Shown piece after piece: positions 8,547-16,985 of a DNA stretch of 64,000 nt. The first letter of the stretch is position 1. Each line of letters starts with the position of its first letter. The notes beneath the pieces are model-generated. The model saw only the letters and a program-made list of their open reading frames with translations. It ran no database searches and had not been told where the DNA came from. The DNA is from Pseudomonas frederiksbergensis (GTDB taxonomy: Bacteria > Pseudomonadota > Gammaproteobacteria > Pseudomonadales > Pseudomonadaceae): positions 62,001 to 126,000 of the forward strand of contig NZ_MOBM01000040.1 of the NCBI RefSeq assembly GCF_003732275.1, written 5' to 3'. The translations under genes and the position numbers were made by a program.

Positions 8547-9887
8547 TTATTCATCCCCGGTGCAGGTGCGTGGTGTCAGGCCTTTTTCCTTGGCGAACGC
8601 GGCGGATTTTTCATCGATCAATGGCCGCAGCAACGCGCGGTCGGCGGGGATCCAGTCGCTGATCAGCGTCCAGTTGGCGCCGTCCCACTGTTGCACCCGC
8701 GCCGAACCGCCACCCTCATGATCCTTGCACGACAGCTTGAGGTTCTGCATCAGGCCGAAGTAGCCCATGTCCTTGAGCCGCGCGTCGTCGATGTTCAGGT
8801 GCTCCAGGCCCCAACGACCCTCTTCGCCATTAAGCGGCCGCTTGCCGAACTTGCCTTGGGCGGTACGGATCGCTTCCACCATCACTGCCGCGTTCACCAG
8901 CCCGGAGTTGTAATAGACGCTGCCGAAATTCTTCAGGTCCTTGAGGTCGCTTTTGCCTTTGTCGAGGATGGCTTGCTTGAGGCGTTTGTGGATCTCGAAT
9001 TCGCTGCCGGCCGGGTATGGCGTCAGCGCCAAATACCCTTTGGCGGCGGCGCCCGCGGGCAATACGTCTTCGCTGGAACTGGCCCAGATGTCGCCGACGA
9101 TATGGTCAACCGGGAAGCCGAAACGCGCCGCCGTCTTGACCGCCACCGGCGTCGACACGCCCCAGGTGCGCAGGAACACCCAGTCCGGGTTGGCCTGGCG
9201 CACTTGCCGCCATTGCGCCGATTGCTCGTTGCCCGGATCGGCCACCGGGATCTGGATGTTTTCGAAGCCGTATTTTTCAGCCAGCAATTTCAACGGACCG
9301 AGGGTTTCCCGACCGTAAGCCGAGTCGTGATAAACCGTGGCGATTTTCTTGCCCTTGAGTTTGTCGAACCCGCCCTCGCGCTGAGCGATGTAGTTGATCA
9401 AGCTCGAGGCCTCGCTGTAGAAGGTCAGCATCACCGGAAAATTGTAAGGGAACACCGTGCCATCGGTGGCTTCGGTGCGACCGTAGCCGAGGGTGATCAG
9501 CGGGATCTTGTCGACTTCCGCCCGCTCGCTCAGCGCATACGCCGCGGGTGCACCATTGGGTGAATAGATCGCCACCGGGGCACCATCCAGGCCTTTCTTG
9601 AAGCGCTCATAGCACTCGATGCCCTTCTCCGCCGTCCACTCGGTTTCGCATTCCTGCCAGACCAATTTGACGCCGTTGATCCCGCCTTCCACATCGTTGA
9701 TGTAGTTCAGGTAATCGAGCATGCCGGCCCACACTTGCACACCGCTGGAGGCGTAAGCGCCGACCCGGTAAGTGGCCAACGGGAAGAACTGCTGGTCCGG
9801 CGAGGCCTGAACCATCGGCACCGCGCTGCCGAAAATCGCCAGCGTCAGAGCGACGCCGGCCAATGAACGTTTCAAGGATGCACGCAT
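8547..9887 (-). CDS. HAAT-family periplasmic substrate-binding protein
   Basis: Periplasmic ligand receptor of the LivK class (type I fold), 446 residues, about 60-80 longer than LivK itself. The N terminus is a clear signal peptide (MRASLKRS, hydrophobic core, cleavage after VQA at about residue 28). The two-lobed fold can be followed through ISYSPNGAPAAY-like and YHDSAYGRETLG segments. Two cysteine pairs (in QECETEW/IECYERF and LKSCKD-like/RTCTGDE positions) could form disulfides. This longer subfamily is the one usually found next to acyl-CoA-synthetase-containing HAAT clusters, which fits the remnant at 12621. Ligand unknown; a sulfonate or other hydrophobic acid is an inference from the operon. 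Confidence 0.92.
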   Translation of the reverse strand: MRASLKRSLAGVALTLAIFGSAVPMVQASPDQQFFPLATYRVGAYASSGVQVWAGMLDYLNYINDVEGGINGVKLVWQECETEWTAEKGIECYERFKKGLDGAPVAIYSPNGAPAAYALSERAEVDKIPLITLGYGRTEATDGTVFPYNFPVMLTFYSEASSLINYIAQREGGFDKLKGKKIATVYHDSAYGRETLGPLKLLAEKYGFENIQIPVADPGNEQSAQWRQVRQANPDWVFLRTWGVSTPVAVKTAARFGFPVDHIVGDIWASSSEDVLPAGAAAKGYLALTPYPAGSEFEIHKRLKQAILDKGKSDLKDLKNFGSVYYNSGLVNAAVMVEAIRTAQGKFGKRPLNGEEGRWGLEHLNIDDARLKDMGYFGLMQNLKLSCKDHEGGGSARVQQWDGANWTLISDWIPADRALLRPLIDEKSAAFAKEKGLTPRTCTGDE

Positions 9888-9912
9888 GTTGTCTCTCTAC
9901 CAGGTTGGGGAT

Positions 9913-10962
9913 TCAGAAGCGCAGCGGCCAGTGACCCAGCCGTTCACGAAGATTGCTCAAGAGGCGAATCAGGCCTTCCGGTTCCTTGATCAGAAACAGG
10001 ATGATCAGCACGCCGAAGATGATTTTTTGCAGGTTCTGCAACTGGCCGGCGTCCACCGAACCACCGAACAAGGCTTGCCCGGCATGGCTGAGCAGGATCG
10101 GCAGCAAGCTGATAAACGCCGCGCCGACGAAGTTGCCGGCGATGCTGCCCATGCCACCGATAATGATGATGAACAGGATCTGGAATGACCGGTTGATATC
10201 GAAGCTGCTGGCGCTGGCCGTGCCCAAATAAGCAAAGGCCCACAGCGCCCCGGCGATGCCGAGGTAAAACGAGCTGACGGCGAACGCCAAGTGCTTGTAG
10301 CGCACCACCGGAATGCCGATGACTGCGGCGGCGGTGTCCATGTCACGGATCGCCATCCAGTTGCGGCCGATCTGGCTTTTCACCAGGTTCACCGCGACCC
10401 AGGTCAACAGCAGCACCGTGGTCAGGGTCAGCAGATAGCGGCCCAATGGAGTGTTGAGGTCATGGTCAAACAAGGCCAGTTTCGGCGCGGAAATGGTTCC
10501 GGACGAACCGTAGTTGTAGAACCAGGGGAATTTGACGAACAGCCACTCCAGGAAAAACTGCGCGGCCAGGGTGGTGACCATCAGGTAAAAGCCCTTGATC
10601 CGCGAACTCGGCAGGCCAAAGACAAACCCCACCACCGCGCTGATCACCCCGCCGCCGAGCAGCGCCACCGGCAAGCCCAGCTCTGGCAAACGCAGTAGAA
10701 AACCGTAGGTGGCAAAGGCGCCGACCGCCATGAAGCCGGCCGCGCCGACCGAGGTCTGACCGGTGTAACCAGTGAGCAAGTTGAGGCCAAGCCCGGCCAG
10801 GGACAGCACCAGGAACGGAATCAGAATCGCGTTCAGCCAATAGTCGTTGCCGGTCAGCGGCACGACCACGAAGGCGATCAACAACAGCGCAATCAAACCA
10901 ATCGGCACACGGCGCTGGATCAACACCGCCGGCGCGGTTTCGCGGGTAAGGGAAATCGACAT
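9913..10962 (-). CDS. HAAT-family ABC transporter permease (LivM type)
   Basis: Inner-membrane subunit of the importer, 349 residues from the ATG at 10962. A longer frame reaching 11064 overlaps livH and reads as low-complexity sequence, so I rejected it. Eight to ten hydrophobic segments are visible, and the LivM hallmark GYTGQTSVGAAGFMAVGA lies near residue 65. The start is four bases after the livH stop, so the two permeases are probably translated together. The C terminus carries a short basic cytoplasmic tail. Confidence 0.93.
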   Translation of the reverse strand: MSISLTRETAPAVLIQRRVPIGLIALLLIAFVVVPLTGNDYWLNAILIPFLVLSLAGLGLNLLTGYTGQTSVGAAGFMAVGAFATYGFLLRLPELGLPVALLGGGVISAVVGFVFGLPSSRIKGFYLMVTTLAAQFFLEWLFVKFPWFYNYGSSGTISAPKLALFDHDLNTPLGRYLLTLTTVLLLTWVAVNLVKSQIGRNWMAIRDMDTAAAVIGIPVVRYKHLAFAVSSFYLGIAGALWAFAYLGTASASSFDINRSFQILFIIIIGGMGSIAGNFVGAAFISLLPILLSHAGQALFGGSVDAGQLQNLQKIIFGVLIILFLIKEPEGLIRLLSNLRERLGHWPLRF

Positions 10963-10966
10963 GGGT

Positions 10967-11848
10967 TCAGACTCGCTCGATGGCGCGCTCGCCGAACAGG
11001 CCGGCGGGACGGATGTACAGGAAGGCCAAAGCCAGGACGTAAGCGAACCACGGGGTAATGCCACCGCCGATCAGCGGGCCGATGTACACCTCGGCGAGGT
11101 TCTCCGCCGCACCGACGATCAACCCGCCGACAATCGCCCCGCCAATCGAGGTGAAGCCGCCGATGATCAACACCGGCAAGGCTTTGAGCACCACCAGCGA
11201 CAGCGAGAACTGTACGCCTTGGCGGGCGCCCCACAACAATCCCGCCACCAGCCCGACGATGCCGGCCACCGCCCAGACGATCTGCCAGATGCGGTTGAGG
11301 TTGATGCCGATCGACAGCGCGGCGGTGGTGTCATCCGCCACTGCGCGCAGGGACACACCAATGCGGGTTTTGTTGAACAGCAGCGCCAGCACCGTCACCA
11401 GCACGATGGCGGCCGCTGCGGCAATCAGGTCGAACTGGCTGACCATCATCCCGCCGATAAACAGCGGCACGTCATCGATGCCCAGATCCAGCGCTCGCAC
11501 TTGCGAACCCATCAAGCCCTGAGCCAGACCTTCGATGATGAACGACAACCCGAGGGTGGCCATGAACAGGGTGATTTGCGAGCGATTGACCAGTGGCCGC
11601 AACACCAGCCGCTCGATCAGCAACGCGCCGACGATCATCACCACAACGGTCAGCAATAGCGCCAAGGCGAACGGCACGCCTTGATCGTGCAGGCTGACAA
11701 AGGTCAGCGCGGCGAACAGCAGCATCGCGCCCTGGGCGAAATTGAACACGCCGCTGGCCTTGTAGATCAGCACGAAGCCGATCGCGACCAGCGAGTACAT
11801 GGTCCCGGCGAGCAAGCCGCCGAGCAGGGTTTCGAAGAAGAACGTCAT
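10967..11848 (-). CDS. HAAT-family ABC transporter permease (LivH type)
   Basis: Second membrane subunit, 293 residues, normal for LivH. The N-terminal GGLLAGTMYSLVAIGFVLIY and the internal GAAENLAEVY segments are characteristic, with about eight membrane spans. The ATG shares a base with the livG stop (TGATG), which indicates translational coupling. Forms the heterodimeric channel with the LivM-type protein encoded next. Confidence 0.93.
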   Translation of the reverse strand: MTFFFETLLGGLLAGTMYSLVAIGFVLIYKASGVFNFAQGAMLLFAALTFVSLHDQGVPFALALLLTVVVMIVGALLIERLVLRPLVNRSQITLFMATLGLSFIIEGLAQGLMGSQVRALDLGIDDVPLFIGGMMVSQFDLIAAAAAIVLVTVLALLFNKTRIGVSLRAVADDTTAALSIGINLNRIWQIVWAVAGIVGLVAGLLWGARQGVQFSLSLVVLKALPVLIIGGFTSIGGAIVGGLIVGAAENLAEVYIGPLIGGGITPWFAYVLALAFLYIRPAGLFGERAIERV

Positions 11849-12624
11849 CAGTGCACCACTCCCAGATACGCCGCGATGACGTCGGGATTGGCCTGCACCT
11901 CTGCCGGCGTGCCGTCCCCGACCTTGCGCCCGTAATCGAGCACTACCACATGGTCGGACAGGCCCATGACCACGCTCATGTCGTGCTCGATCAATACCAC
12001 CGTGGTGCCGAGGTCGCGGTTGATGTCGGCGATGAAGCGGGCCATTTCCCGCTTCTCTTCGGCGTTCATCCCGGCCATCGGCTCATCGAGCAGCAACAGG
12101 CTGGGGCCCGCGATCAAGGCACGGCCAAGCTCCACACGTTTTTGCAGGCCGTAGGACAGCTTGCCCACCGGCACATCGCGATGGGCTTGCAGTTCGAGGA
12201 ATTCGAGAATGCCCTGGGCCTGCCGACGGAAGTCTTCAGCCTCACGCCGGGCTCTTGGCAGGTTCAGCGCCTGCTCAATGAAACTGCTGCGCAGGTGCCG
12301 TGACAGGCCGGTGAGGATGTTGTCGATCACGCTCATTTTCTTGAACAACGCGTTGTTCTGGAATGTGCGACCGATACCCCGGCGTGATGCGCTCAGCGGG
12401 TCGATACGCTTGAACGGCTGTTGCTCGAACACAATCGCACCGGCATCGAAGCGGTACACGCCGTTCAGCACGTTGAGCAGCGAACTCTTGCCCGCGCCGT
12501 TGGGGCCGATCAGCGCGCAGATCTCGCCCCGGCGCACATCGAACGACAGTTCATTGATCGCCTTCACACCTTTGAAGGACAGGGAAATACCGCTGACTTG
12601 CAGAATGGAATCAGTCGAGCTCAT
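11848..12624 (-). CDS. HAAT-family ABC transporter ATP-binding protein (LivG type)
   Basis: Second ATPase of the importer, 258 residues. Walker A GPNGAGKSS is near residue 40, Walker B LLLLDEPMAGMN near residue 176, and LIEHDMSVVMGL carries the H-loop histidine. The signature is slightly divergent (LSYGLQKRVELG instead of the usual LSYGQQR). The start codon overlaps the stop of the synthetase-like gene in an ATGA arrangement, so the two are coupled. Confidence 0.94.
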   Translation of the reverse strand: MSSTDSILQVSGISLSFKGVKAINELSFDVRRGEICALIGPNGAGKSSLLNVLNGVYRFDAGAIVFEQQPFKRIDPLSASRRGIGRTFQNNALFKKMSVIDNILTGLSRHLRSSFIEQALNLPRARREAEDFRRQAQGILEFLELQAHRDVPVGKLSYGLQKRVELGRALIAGPSLLLLDEPMAGMNAEEKREMARFIADINRDLGTTVVLIEHDMSVVMGLSDHVVVLDYGRKVGDGTPAEVQANPDVIAAYLGVVH

Positions 12625-13526
12625 GCGATGTCCCGTTTGAATTCAGCGAGCCAGGTCGGCTCGGGTTGAGCATCGGAAATGCGGGTGGCTTGCCAGATAA
12701 AATGCAGGTTGTGGAAGCCCAACAGGCGGCGAACGCGGTTCTTGATCAAGCGTTGCAGGCCTTTTTCGGGATGGGCGATGGCCCAGTCGCAGAGGCGTCG
12801 ACGCCAGGTGCCGTGGGGGGCGAGGCGGCTTTCGATTTCTGCGGCCAATAGTTGCAGGCGTTCGGCGGACAGCAGCAGCCCGGACGGTGCGACTTCACGA
12901 CGGTCGCGGCTGGCGCTGCCGGGGCTTTCCGGGAAGGCCAGGGATTGGCCGCTGTTGAGCCATTGCTCCAGCAATACCGTCAGGCCGTGCTGCCACTGGG
13001 AGCCCTCTTCGCTCCACAGTTGCGCGTCTTGATTCCAGCGGTTGAGGCGTTGTGCAGGTTCCACCGGGCCGAGCAGGTCGGCGAAATCCAGCAGCGTCAG
13101 GCCTTGGTTGATCCAGAGTTGCTGCGTCTGTCTCCCCTGGACGAACGCGTGAGTCGGACGGCTGCGCCACAGGGCCTTGTGCAGCGCCTCGGAGTCGAGG
13201 TTATCCGGCAACGTCAGCAATTCGGCGCCGATGTGCCGGGCGGCCAGTGCGAGCAGCAACAGATTTGGCTCGAACGCACCGCTCAAGGCCAGGCGCGAAT
13301 CTTCGGTAAAACCCTGCTGACGCAAGCCATCGGCCAACCGCTCGACATCGCGCAAAACATCGATCCAGCGCCAGACGAACCACTGACCGTGGCGCTTGTG
13401 TCGCAAGGCCGGCTGCAACGGACTGACCTGCGCCCAGTGCCGCAACTGCTCCAGGGCGCCAGGCGCCTTGACCTGCCATTCGGCGGTGTCCGCGATGGGC
13501 GGACGCTTGAGTTCATGCACGCTCAT
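12621..13526 (-). CDS. Degenerate acyl-CoA-synthetase-like (AMP-binding) protein, catalytic core missing
   Basis: 301 residues from the ATG at 13526, where the product begins MSVHELKRPP; the longer frame has no support. The first 130 residues resemble the N-terminal lobe of long-chain acyl-CoA synthetases (WRWIDVLRDVERLADGLRQQG, then LLALAARHIGAELLTL). A block near residues 225-275 (RLAPHGTWRRRLCDWA) resembles the segment that precedes the active-site half in full enzymes. The serine/glycine-rich ATP motif, the adenine-binding block and the C-terminal lysine domain are absent, so it cannot be a ligase as it stands. Full enzymes of this kind (about 600 residues) commonly occur in HAAT clusters. 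It is coupled by ATGA to livG and has no frame break, so it is retained rather than an obvious pseudogene. Confidence 0.7.
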   Translation of the reverse strand: MSVHELKRPPIADTAEWQVKAPGALEQLRHWAQVSPLQPALRHKRHGQWFVWRWIDVLRDVERLADGLRQQGFTEDSRLALSGAFEPNLLLLALAARHIGAELLTLPDNLDSEALHKALWRSRPTHAFVQGRQTQQLWINQGLTLLDFADLLGPVEPAQRLNRWNQDAQLWSEEGSQWQHGLTVLLEQWLNSGQSLAFPESPGSASRDRREVAPSGLLLSAERLQLLAAEIESRLAPHGTWRRRLCDWAIAHPEKGLQRLIKNRVRRLLGFHNLHFIWQATRISDAQPEPTWLAEFKRDIA

Positions 13527-13661
13527 TGGCTTACCTCTTATCCATGGGCGAAAAGCGTGCGGTGGTCCGCTGGGCTGAAGAATTAACGCAATCTCTAAAA
13601 CACCCTGCTCCCACATTGGATCTTCGCCGGGCGCTGTATTTGTGTACGACGCCGATTACCT

Positions 13662-13748
13662 GTGGGAGCGGGCTTGCTCGCGATGGCGGTGTGACAGACG
13701 ACATCGATGTTGAATGTGCTGGCCTCATCGCGAGCAGGCTCGCTCCAC
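13662..13748. repeat. REP doublet (family A)
   Basis: Inverted pair of REP units at 13662-13683 and 13728-13748; the right unit lacks one C. The linker holds the motif found in several other doublets of this window (GTGACAGACGACATC followed by GATGTTGA). It sits between the synthetase-like gene and the FMN monooxygenase gene, so it may split the operon into two transcripts or stabilise the upstream half. Confidence 0.9.
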
Positions 13749-13775
13749 AGGGGATGTGTGTTGTGCTCAAGTTTT

Positions 13776-15179
13776 CTACGCAGACACCACTTTCTTCTCC
13801 TGCCGCCGCAACCCCGCCAGGTCTCGATAACCGGCACCCGGATGTATCTCCGGCAATCGCGCGCCTTCGCCAAACAACTTCTCGCGCAGGGTCCCCGGTG
13901 CGTATTCGGTCTTGTACACCCCACGCTTCTGCAACTCAGGCACCAACAACTCAACGGCATCGATGAACGTTTCATGGGTCAACGCATAAGCCAGGTTGAA
14001 ACCATCCACATCAGTCTCGTCGACCCACTCCTGCAGCAAATCAGCGACGGTCTCGGGGCTGCCGACAAACAGCGGCCCGAAACCGCCAATCCCGACCCAA
14101 TCGGCCAGTTCGTTCGGCGTCCAGACCTTGTTCGGGTCCGCCGTGGAGAACGCCTCCACCGCCGATTGAATCGCATTGGTATGCACGTGTTTGAGCGGTT
14201 CATCCGGTTTGAACTGGCTGAAGTCGATCCCGGTCCAGCCAGAGATCAACGCCATGGCGCCCTCATAACTGACCCAGGTTTTGTATTCTTCGAATTTGGC
14301 TTTGGCCTTGGCGTCGGTCTCGCCGAGGATCACCGTTTGCAGATTGAAGATCAGGATCTTCGACGGATCGCGCCCCGCCTCGGCCGCGCGACGACGGATG
14401 TCGGCCACGGTTTTCTTCAGCAGCACTTTCGACGGCGCGGCGACAAACACACACTCGGCATGTTCGGCAGCGAACTGCTTGCCGCGACTCGAGGCGCCGG
14501 CCTGAAACAGCACCGGCGTACGTTGCGGTGAAGGCTCGCAGAGGTGAATCCCAGGCACCTGAAAGTGTTTACCAACGTGCCGGATCTCGTGGATTTTGCT
14601 CGGGTCGCTGAAGATCCGCCGCTCGCGATCCCGCAGAACCGCGCCCTCTTCCCAGCTGCCTTCCCACAGCTTGTAGCAAACCTCCAGGTACTCTTCGGCG
14701 AAGTCATAACGGGCGTCGTGTTCGGTCTGGGCTTTCTGGCCGAGGTTCTTCGCACCGCTTTCCAGGTACGAGGTGACAATGTTCCAGCCCGCGCGGCCCT
14801 TGGTCAGGTGATCGAGGGTCGACAGGCGCCGGGCGAACGGGTACGGATGTTCGAAAGACAGCGAAGCGGTCAGGCCGAAACCCAGATGCTCGGTGACCAA
14901 TGCCATCGGCGGGATCAGTTGCAATGGATCATTGACCGGCACCTGCGCCGCCTGACGAATCGCCGCGTCACCGTTGCCGTTGTAGACGTCATAAATGCCC
15001 AGCACATCGGCGATGAACAAACCGTCGAACTTGCCGCGCTCAAGGATTTTCGCCAGATCGGTCCAGTACTCAAGATCCTTGTACTGCCAGGATCGATCCC
15101 GCGGATGCGCCCACAAACCCGGCGACTGGTGGCCGACGCAGTTCATGTCAAAGGCGTTGAGACGAATTTCACGGACCAT
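13776..15179 (-). CDS. FMN-dependent monooxygenase of the NtaA/SnaA/DszA family
   Basis: Bacterial-luciferase-type flavin monooxygenase, 467 residues from the ATG at 15179. The N-terminal segment NAFDMNCVGHQSPGLW is typical of this family, which uses FMNH2 and O2 to oxidise organosulfur compounds, nitrilotriacetate or related molecules in the cytoplasm. Further family marks are HAERGKFD-like (LERGKFDGLFIAD) near residue 50 and the VTSYLESGAKNLG region near 140. The start shares bases with the stop of the small upstream gene (TGATG). With SfnB-like and transporter genes beside it, a role in releasing sulfur from a sulfonate or sulfone is likely but not proved. The reduced flavin could come from an unlinked reductase. 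Confidence 0.9.
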   Translation of the reverse strand: MVREIRLNAFDMNCVGHQSPGLWAHPRDRSWQYKDLEYWTDLAKILERGKFDGLFIADVLGIYDVYNGNGDAAIRQAAQVPVNDPLQLIPPMALVTEHLGFGLTASLSFEHPYPFARRLSTLDHLTKGRAGWNIVTSYLESGAKNLGQKAQTEHDARYDFAEEYLEVCYKLWEGSWEEGAVLRDRERRIFSDPSKIHEIRHVGKHFQVPGIHLCEPSPQRTPVLFQAGASSRGKQFAAEHAECVFVAAPSKVLLKKTVADIRRRAAEAGRDPSKILIFNLQTVILGETDAKAKAKFEEYKTWVSYEGAMALISGWTGIDFSQFKPDEPLKHVHTNAIQSAVEAFSTADPNKVWTPNELADWVGIGGFGPLFVGSPETVADLLQEWVDETDVDGFNLAYALTHETFIDAVELLVPELQKRGVYKTEYAPGTLREKLFGEGARLPEIHPGAGYRDLAGLRRQEKKVVSA

Positions 15180-15616
15180 CAAACGACACTCCGCACGCTG
15201 GGTGGGTGGATGCCGTTGAGGCGGAAGTTGCCGATCAAGTGAAGTTTCCAGCGCAGCGGATCGGTCACTGAGCCCGACAAGGGCGTGCGCTGGCCGGTGA
15301 GTTCGAATTCGGCATTGCTCACGGCGTTTAACGCGTCGGCGCTGGCGAGGCGCGACTCGGCGATGGCGACGCTGATTTCCGTGTCGTCATCAACGCTGCT
15401 CAGAAAGTCTTCGGCGCGTTCGAGCAGCGCGGCGGCGACTTCGATGCGGATGTGCAAGTCGCCGAAACGGCTGATGACGAAAGGATCATCCGTGGCATGG
15501 GTCTGCCGGCGGACGAAACGCAACGTCGCATCGAGCAAACTGCGAGCGTTGTGCAAGTCGTGCTGAGGCTTGGCCAGGGGCTGCCCGGTAACAATCGGTT
15601 GGGTCAAGGCGTTCAT
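15179..15616 (-). CDS. Free-standing C-terminal domain related to acyl-CoA dehydrogenase / SfnB
   Basis: 145 residues. The last 50 resemble the end of the neighbouring SfnB-type protein: FELTGQRTPLSGSVTDPLRW then KLHLIGNFRLNG here, against FELAGTRSVLGKYNLDRHW and YHLIGNYLLNG there. Only the C-terminal helical domain of the acyl-CoA dehydrogenase fold is present; the FMN-binding N-terminal and middle domains are missing. The gene keeps an open frame, starts 10 bp after the sfnB-like gene and is coupled to the monooxygenase by TGATG, which argues for a retained function. It could be a partner subunit of the full-length protein or the relic of a gene duplication. Confidence 0.75.
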   Translation of the reverse strand: MNALTQPIVTGQPLAKPQHDLHNARSLLDATLRFVRRQTHATDDPFVISRFGDLHIRIEVAAALLERAEDFLSSVDDDTEISVAIAESRLASADALNAVSNAEFELTGQRTPLSGSVTDPLRWKLHLIGNFRLNGIHPPSVRSVV

Positions 15617-15626
15617 GGGTCGCTCC

Positions 15627-16829
15627 TCAGTTCCAGGCGTGGCGCGCAGGCTTCACGCCGTTGAGCAGGTAGTTGCCAATCAAGTGATATTTCCAGCGCG
15701 CCGGATCGTGCAGGGTGTGCGTCCGGGCGTTGCGCCAGTGACGGTCGAGGTTGTACTTGCCGAGCACCGAGCGGGTGCCGGCGAGTTCGAAGAGTTTGCT
15801 GCTGGTGAGCAAGGCGATTTCGGCAGAGAGGACTTTCGCCTGTGCGACCACCACCGAGGCGCGGGCAACCGTGTCTTCATTGGGTTTGAGCAACGCGGCG
15901 TCGATGGCTTGGCCGGCTTTTTTCAGGATCGCTTCGGTGCCATGAACCCGCCATTCCAGATCGCCGATCACGGCGATGCTGAACGGATCCTGCCAGCCGT
16001 GATCCTGCTGGCTGTCGATCCATGGTCGGGCTTCACGAGCGTAGCGCTTGGTTTCTTCCAGGGCGCCGACGGCGATGCCGGTATCCACGGCAGCCTGGAT
16101 GATTTGCGAAATCGGGCCGTCGGCGGTGGGTTCGTCGAACGCCTTGTGGGCCGGGATCACCGCGCTCAAAGGCACGCTCACCGCGTTCAGGGTCACGCCG
16201 CCGCTGGCAGTGGTGCGCTGGCCGAAACCGTCCCAGCTGTCGATCACCGTCAACCCGGGATTGTCGCGCTCGATGAAGGCGATGAAAGCCTTGTTCCCTT
16301 CATCAACGGCCACCGCCGGCACGATGTGCGCGAACAAGGCGCCGGTGCAGTAGAACTTCTCGCCGTCGATTTGCGCGGTGTCCTCATCGAAGCGGATACG
16401 GGTTTCAAAGGCACCGGCATTCCGGCTTTTGGATTCGGAGAAGGCGTTGCCGAAACGGTAGCCCTGCAGGACTTTGCCGAAGTAATAGCGCTTCTGCGCT
16501 TCGGTGGCGGTTTGCAGCAGGATGTCGAGCACGCCCAGATGGTTTTGCGGGATCTGGCCGAGGGACGGGTCAGCGGCGGAAATGATCTTGATCACCTCGG
16601 CGACTGTCACGTAAGACACGCCGGCACCGCCGTATTCTTTGGGAATAGTGATGCCCCATAAACCACTGGCAGAGAACTCGTCGAGTTCGGCGACCGGCAG
16701 ACGTCGCTCGCGGTCACGAGCACTGGCCTCGATAGCGAAGCGTGCGGCGAGCTTGTGAGCGACGGCAATCGCCTCGGCGTCCGAGTGGATCACATGGGCG
16801 GTTTGCGAGGGTTGGGCAGAGGCTGTCAT
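15627..16829 (-). CDS. SfnB-family sulfur-acquisition flavoprotein (acyl-CoA dehydrogenase fold)
   Basis: 400 residues. The family (SfnB, DszC, related FMNH2-dependent monooxygenases) has an acyl-CoA-dehydrogenase fold and is induced under sulfate limitation in pseudomonads. Visible marks: GLWGITIPKEYGGAGVSY near residue 57, SLGQIPQNHLGVLD near 90, GNAFSESKSRNAG near 128, and the C-terminal helical bundle ending YHLIGNYLLNGVKPARHAW. GGAG lies about seven bases before the ATG. It is the first gene of the operon; the likely control region is immediately upstream. It may hydroxylate or desaturate the imported compound ahead of the FMN monooxygenase. Confidence 0.9.
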   Translation of the reverse strand: MTASAQPSQTAHVIHSDAEAIAVAHKLAARFAIEASARDRERRLPVAELDEFSASGLWGITIPKEYGGAGVSYVTVAEVIKIISAADPSLGQIPQNHLGVLDILLQTATEAQKRYYFGKVLQGYRFGNAFSESKSRNAGAFETRIRFDEDTAQIDGEKFYCTGALFAHIVPAVAVDEGNKAFIAFIERDNPGLTVIDSWDGFGQRTTASGGVTLNAVSVPLSAVIPAHKAFDEPTADGPISQIIQAAVDTGIAVGALEETKRYAREARPWIDSQQDHGWQDPFSIAVIGDLEWRVHGTEAILKKAGQAIDAALLKPNEDTVARASVVVAQAKVLSAEIALLTSSKLFELAGTRSVLGKYNLDRHWRNARTHTLHDPARWKYHLIGNYLLNGVKPARHAWN

Positions 16830-16907
16830 GGGCCGACTCCGGGATTCTGGTGAATGCCCCAGGGCTTCTGCAGGAGTCGTGCCTGAACATAAATTTGTGT
16901 TATTTCA

Positions 16908-16924
16908 ATAGCTTAATGAACTAT
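16908..16924. promoter_or_regulatory. AT-rich imperfect palindrome upstream of the sfnB-like operon
   Basis: ATAG-CTTAATGAA-CTAT, 17 bases, inside an AT-rich 70-base stretch between the regulator gene and the operon. Its shape suits a LysR-type regulator, the class (CysB, Cbl, SftR-like) that often controls sulfur-scavenging genes, but no single factor can be assigned. Confidence 0.35.
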
Positions 16925-16985
16925 TCGAGAAACACTTGCAGCTTCAAAACAGCAAAGTGCTTATCCAGTGTTGGTCGGCAAACAG

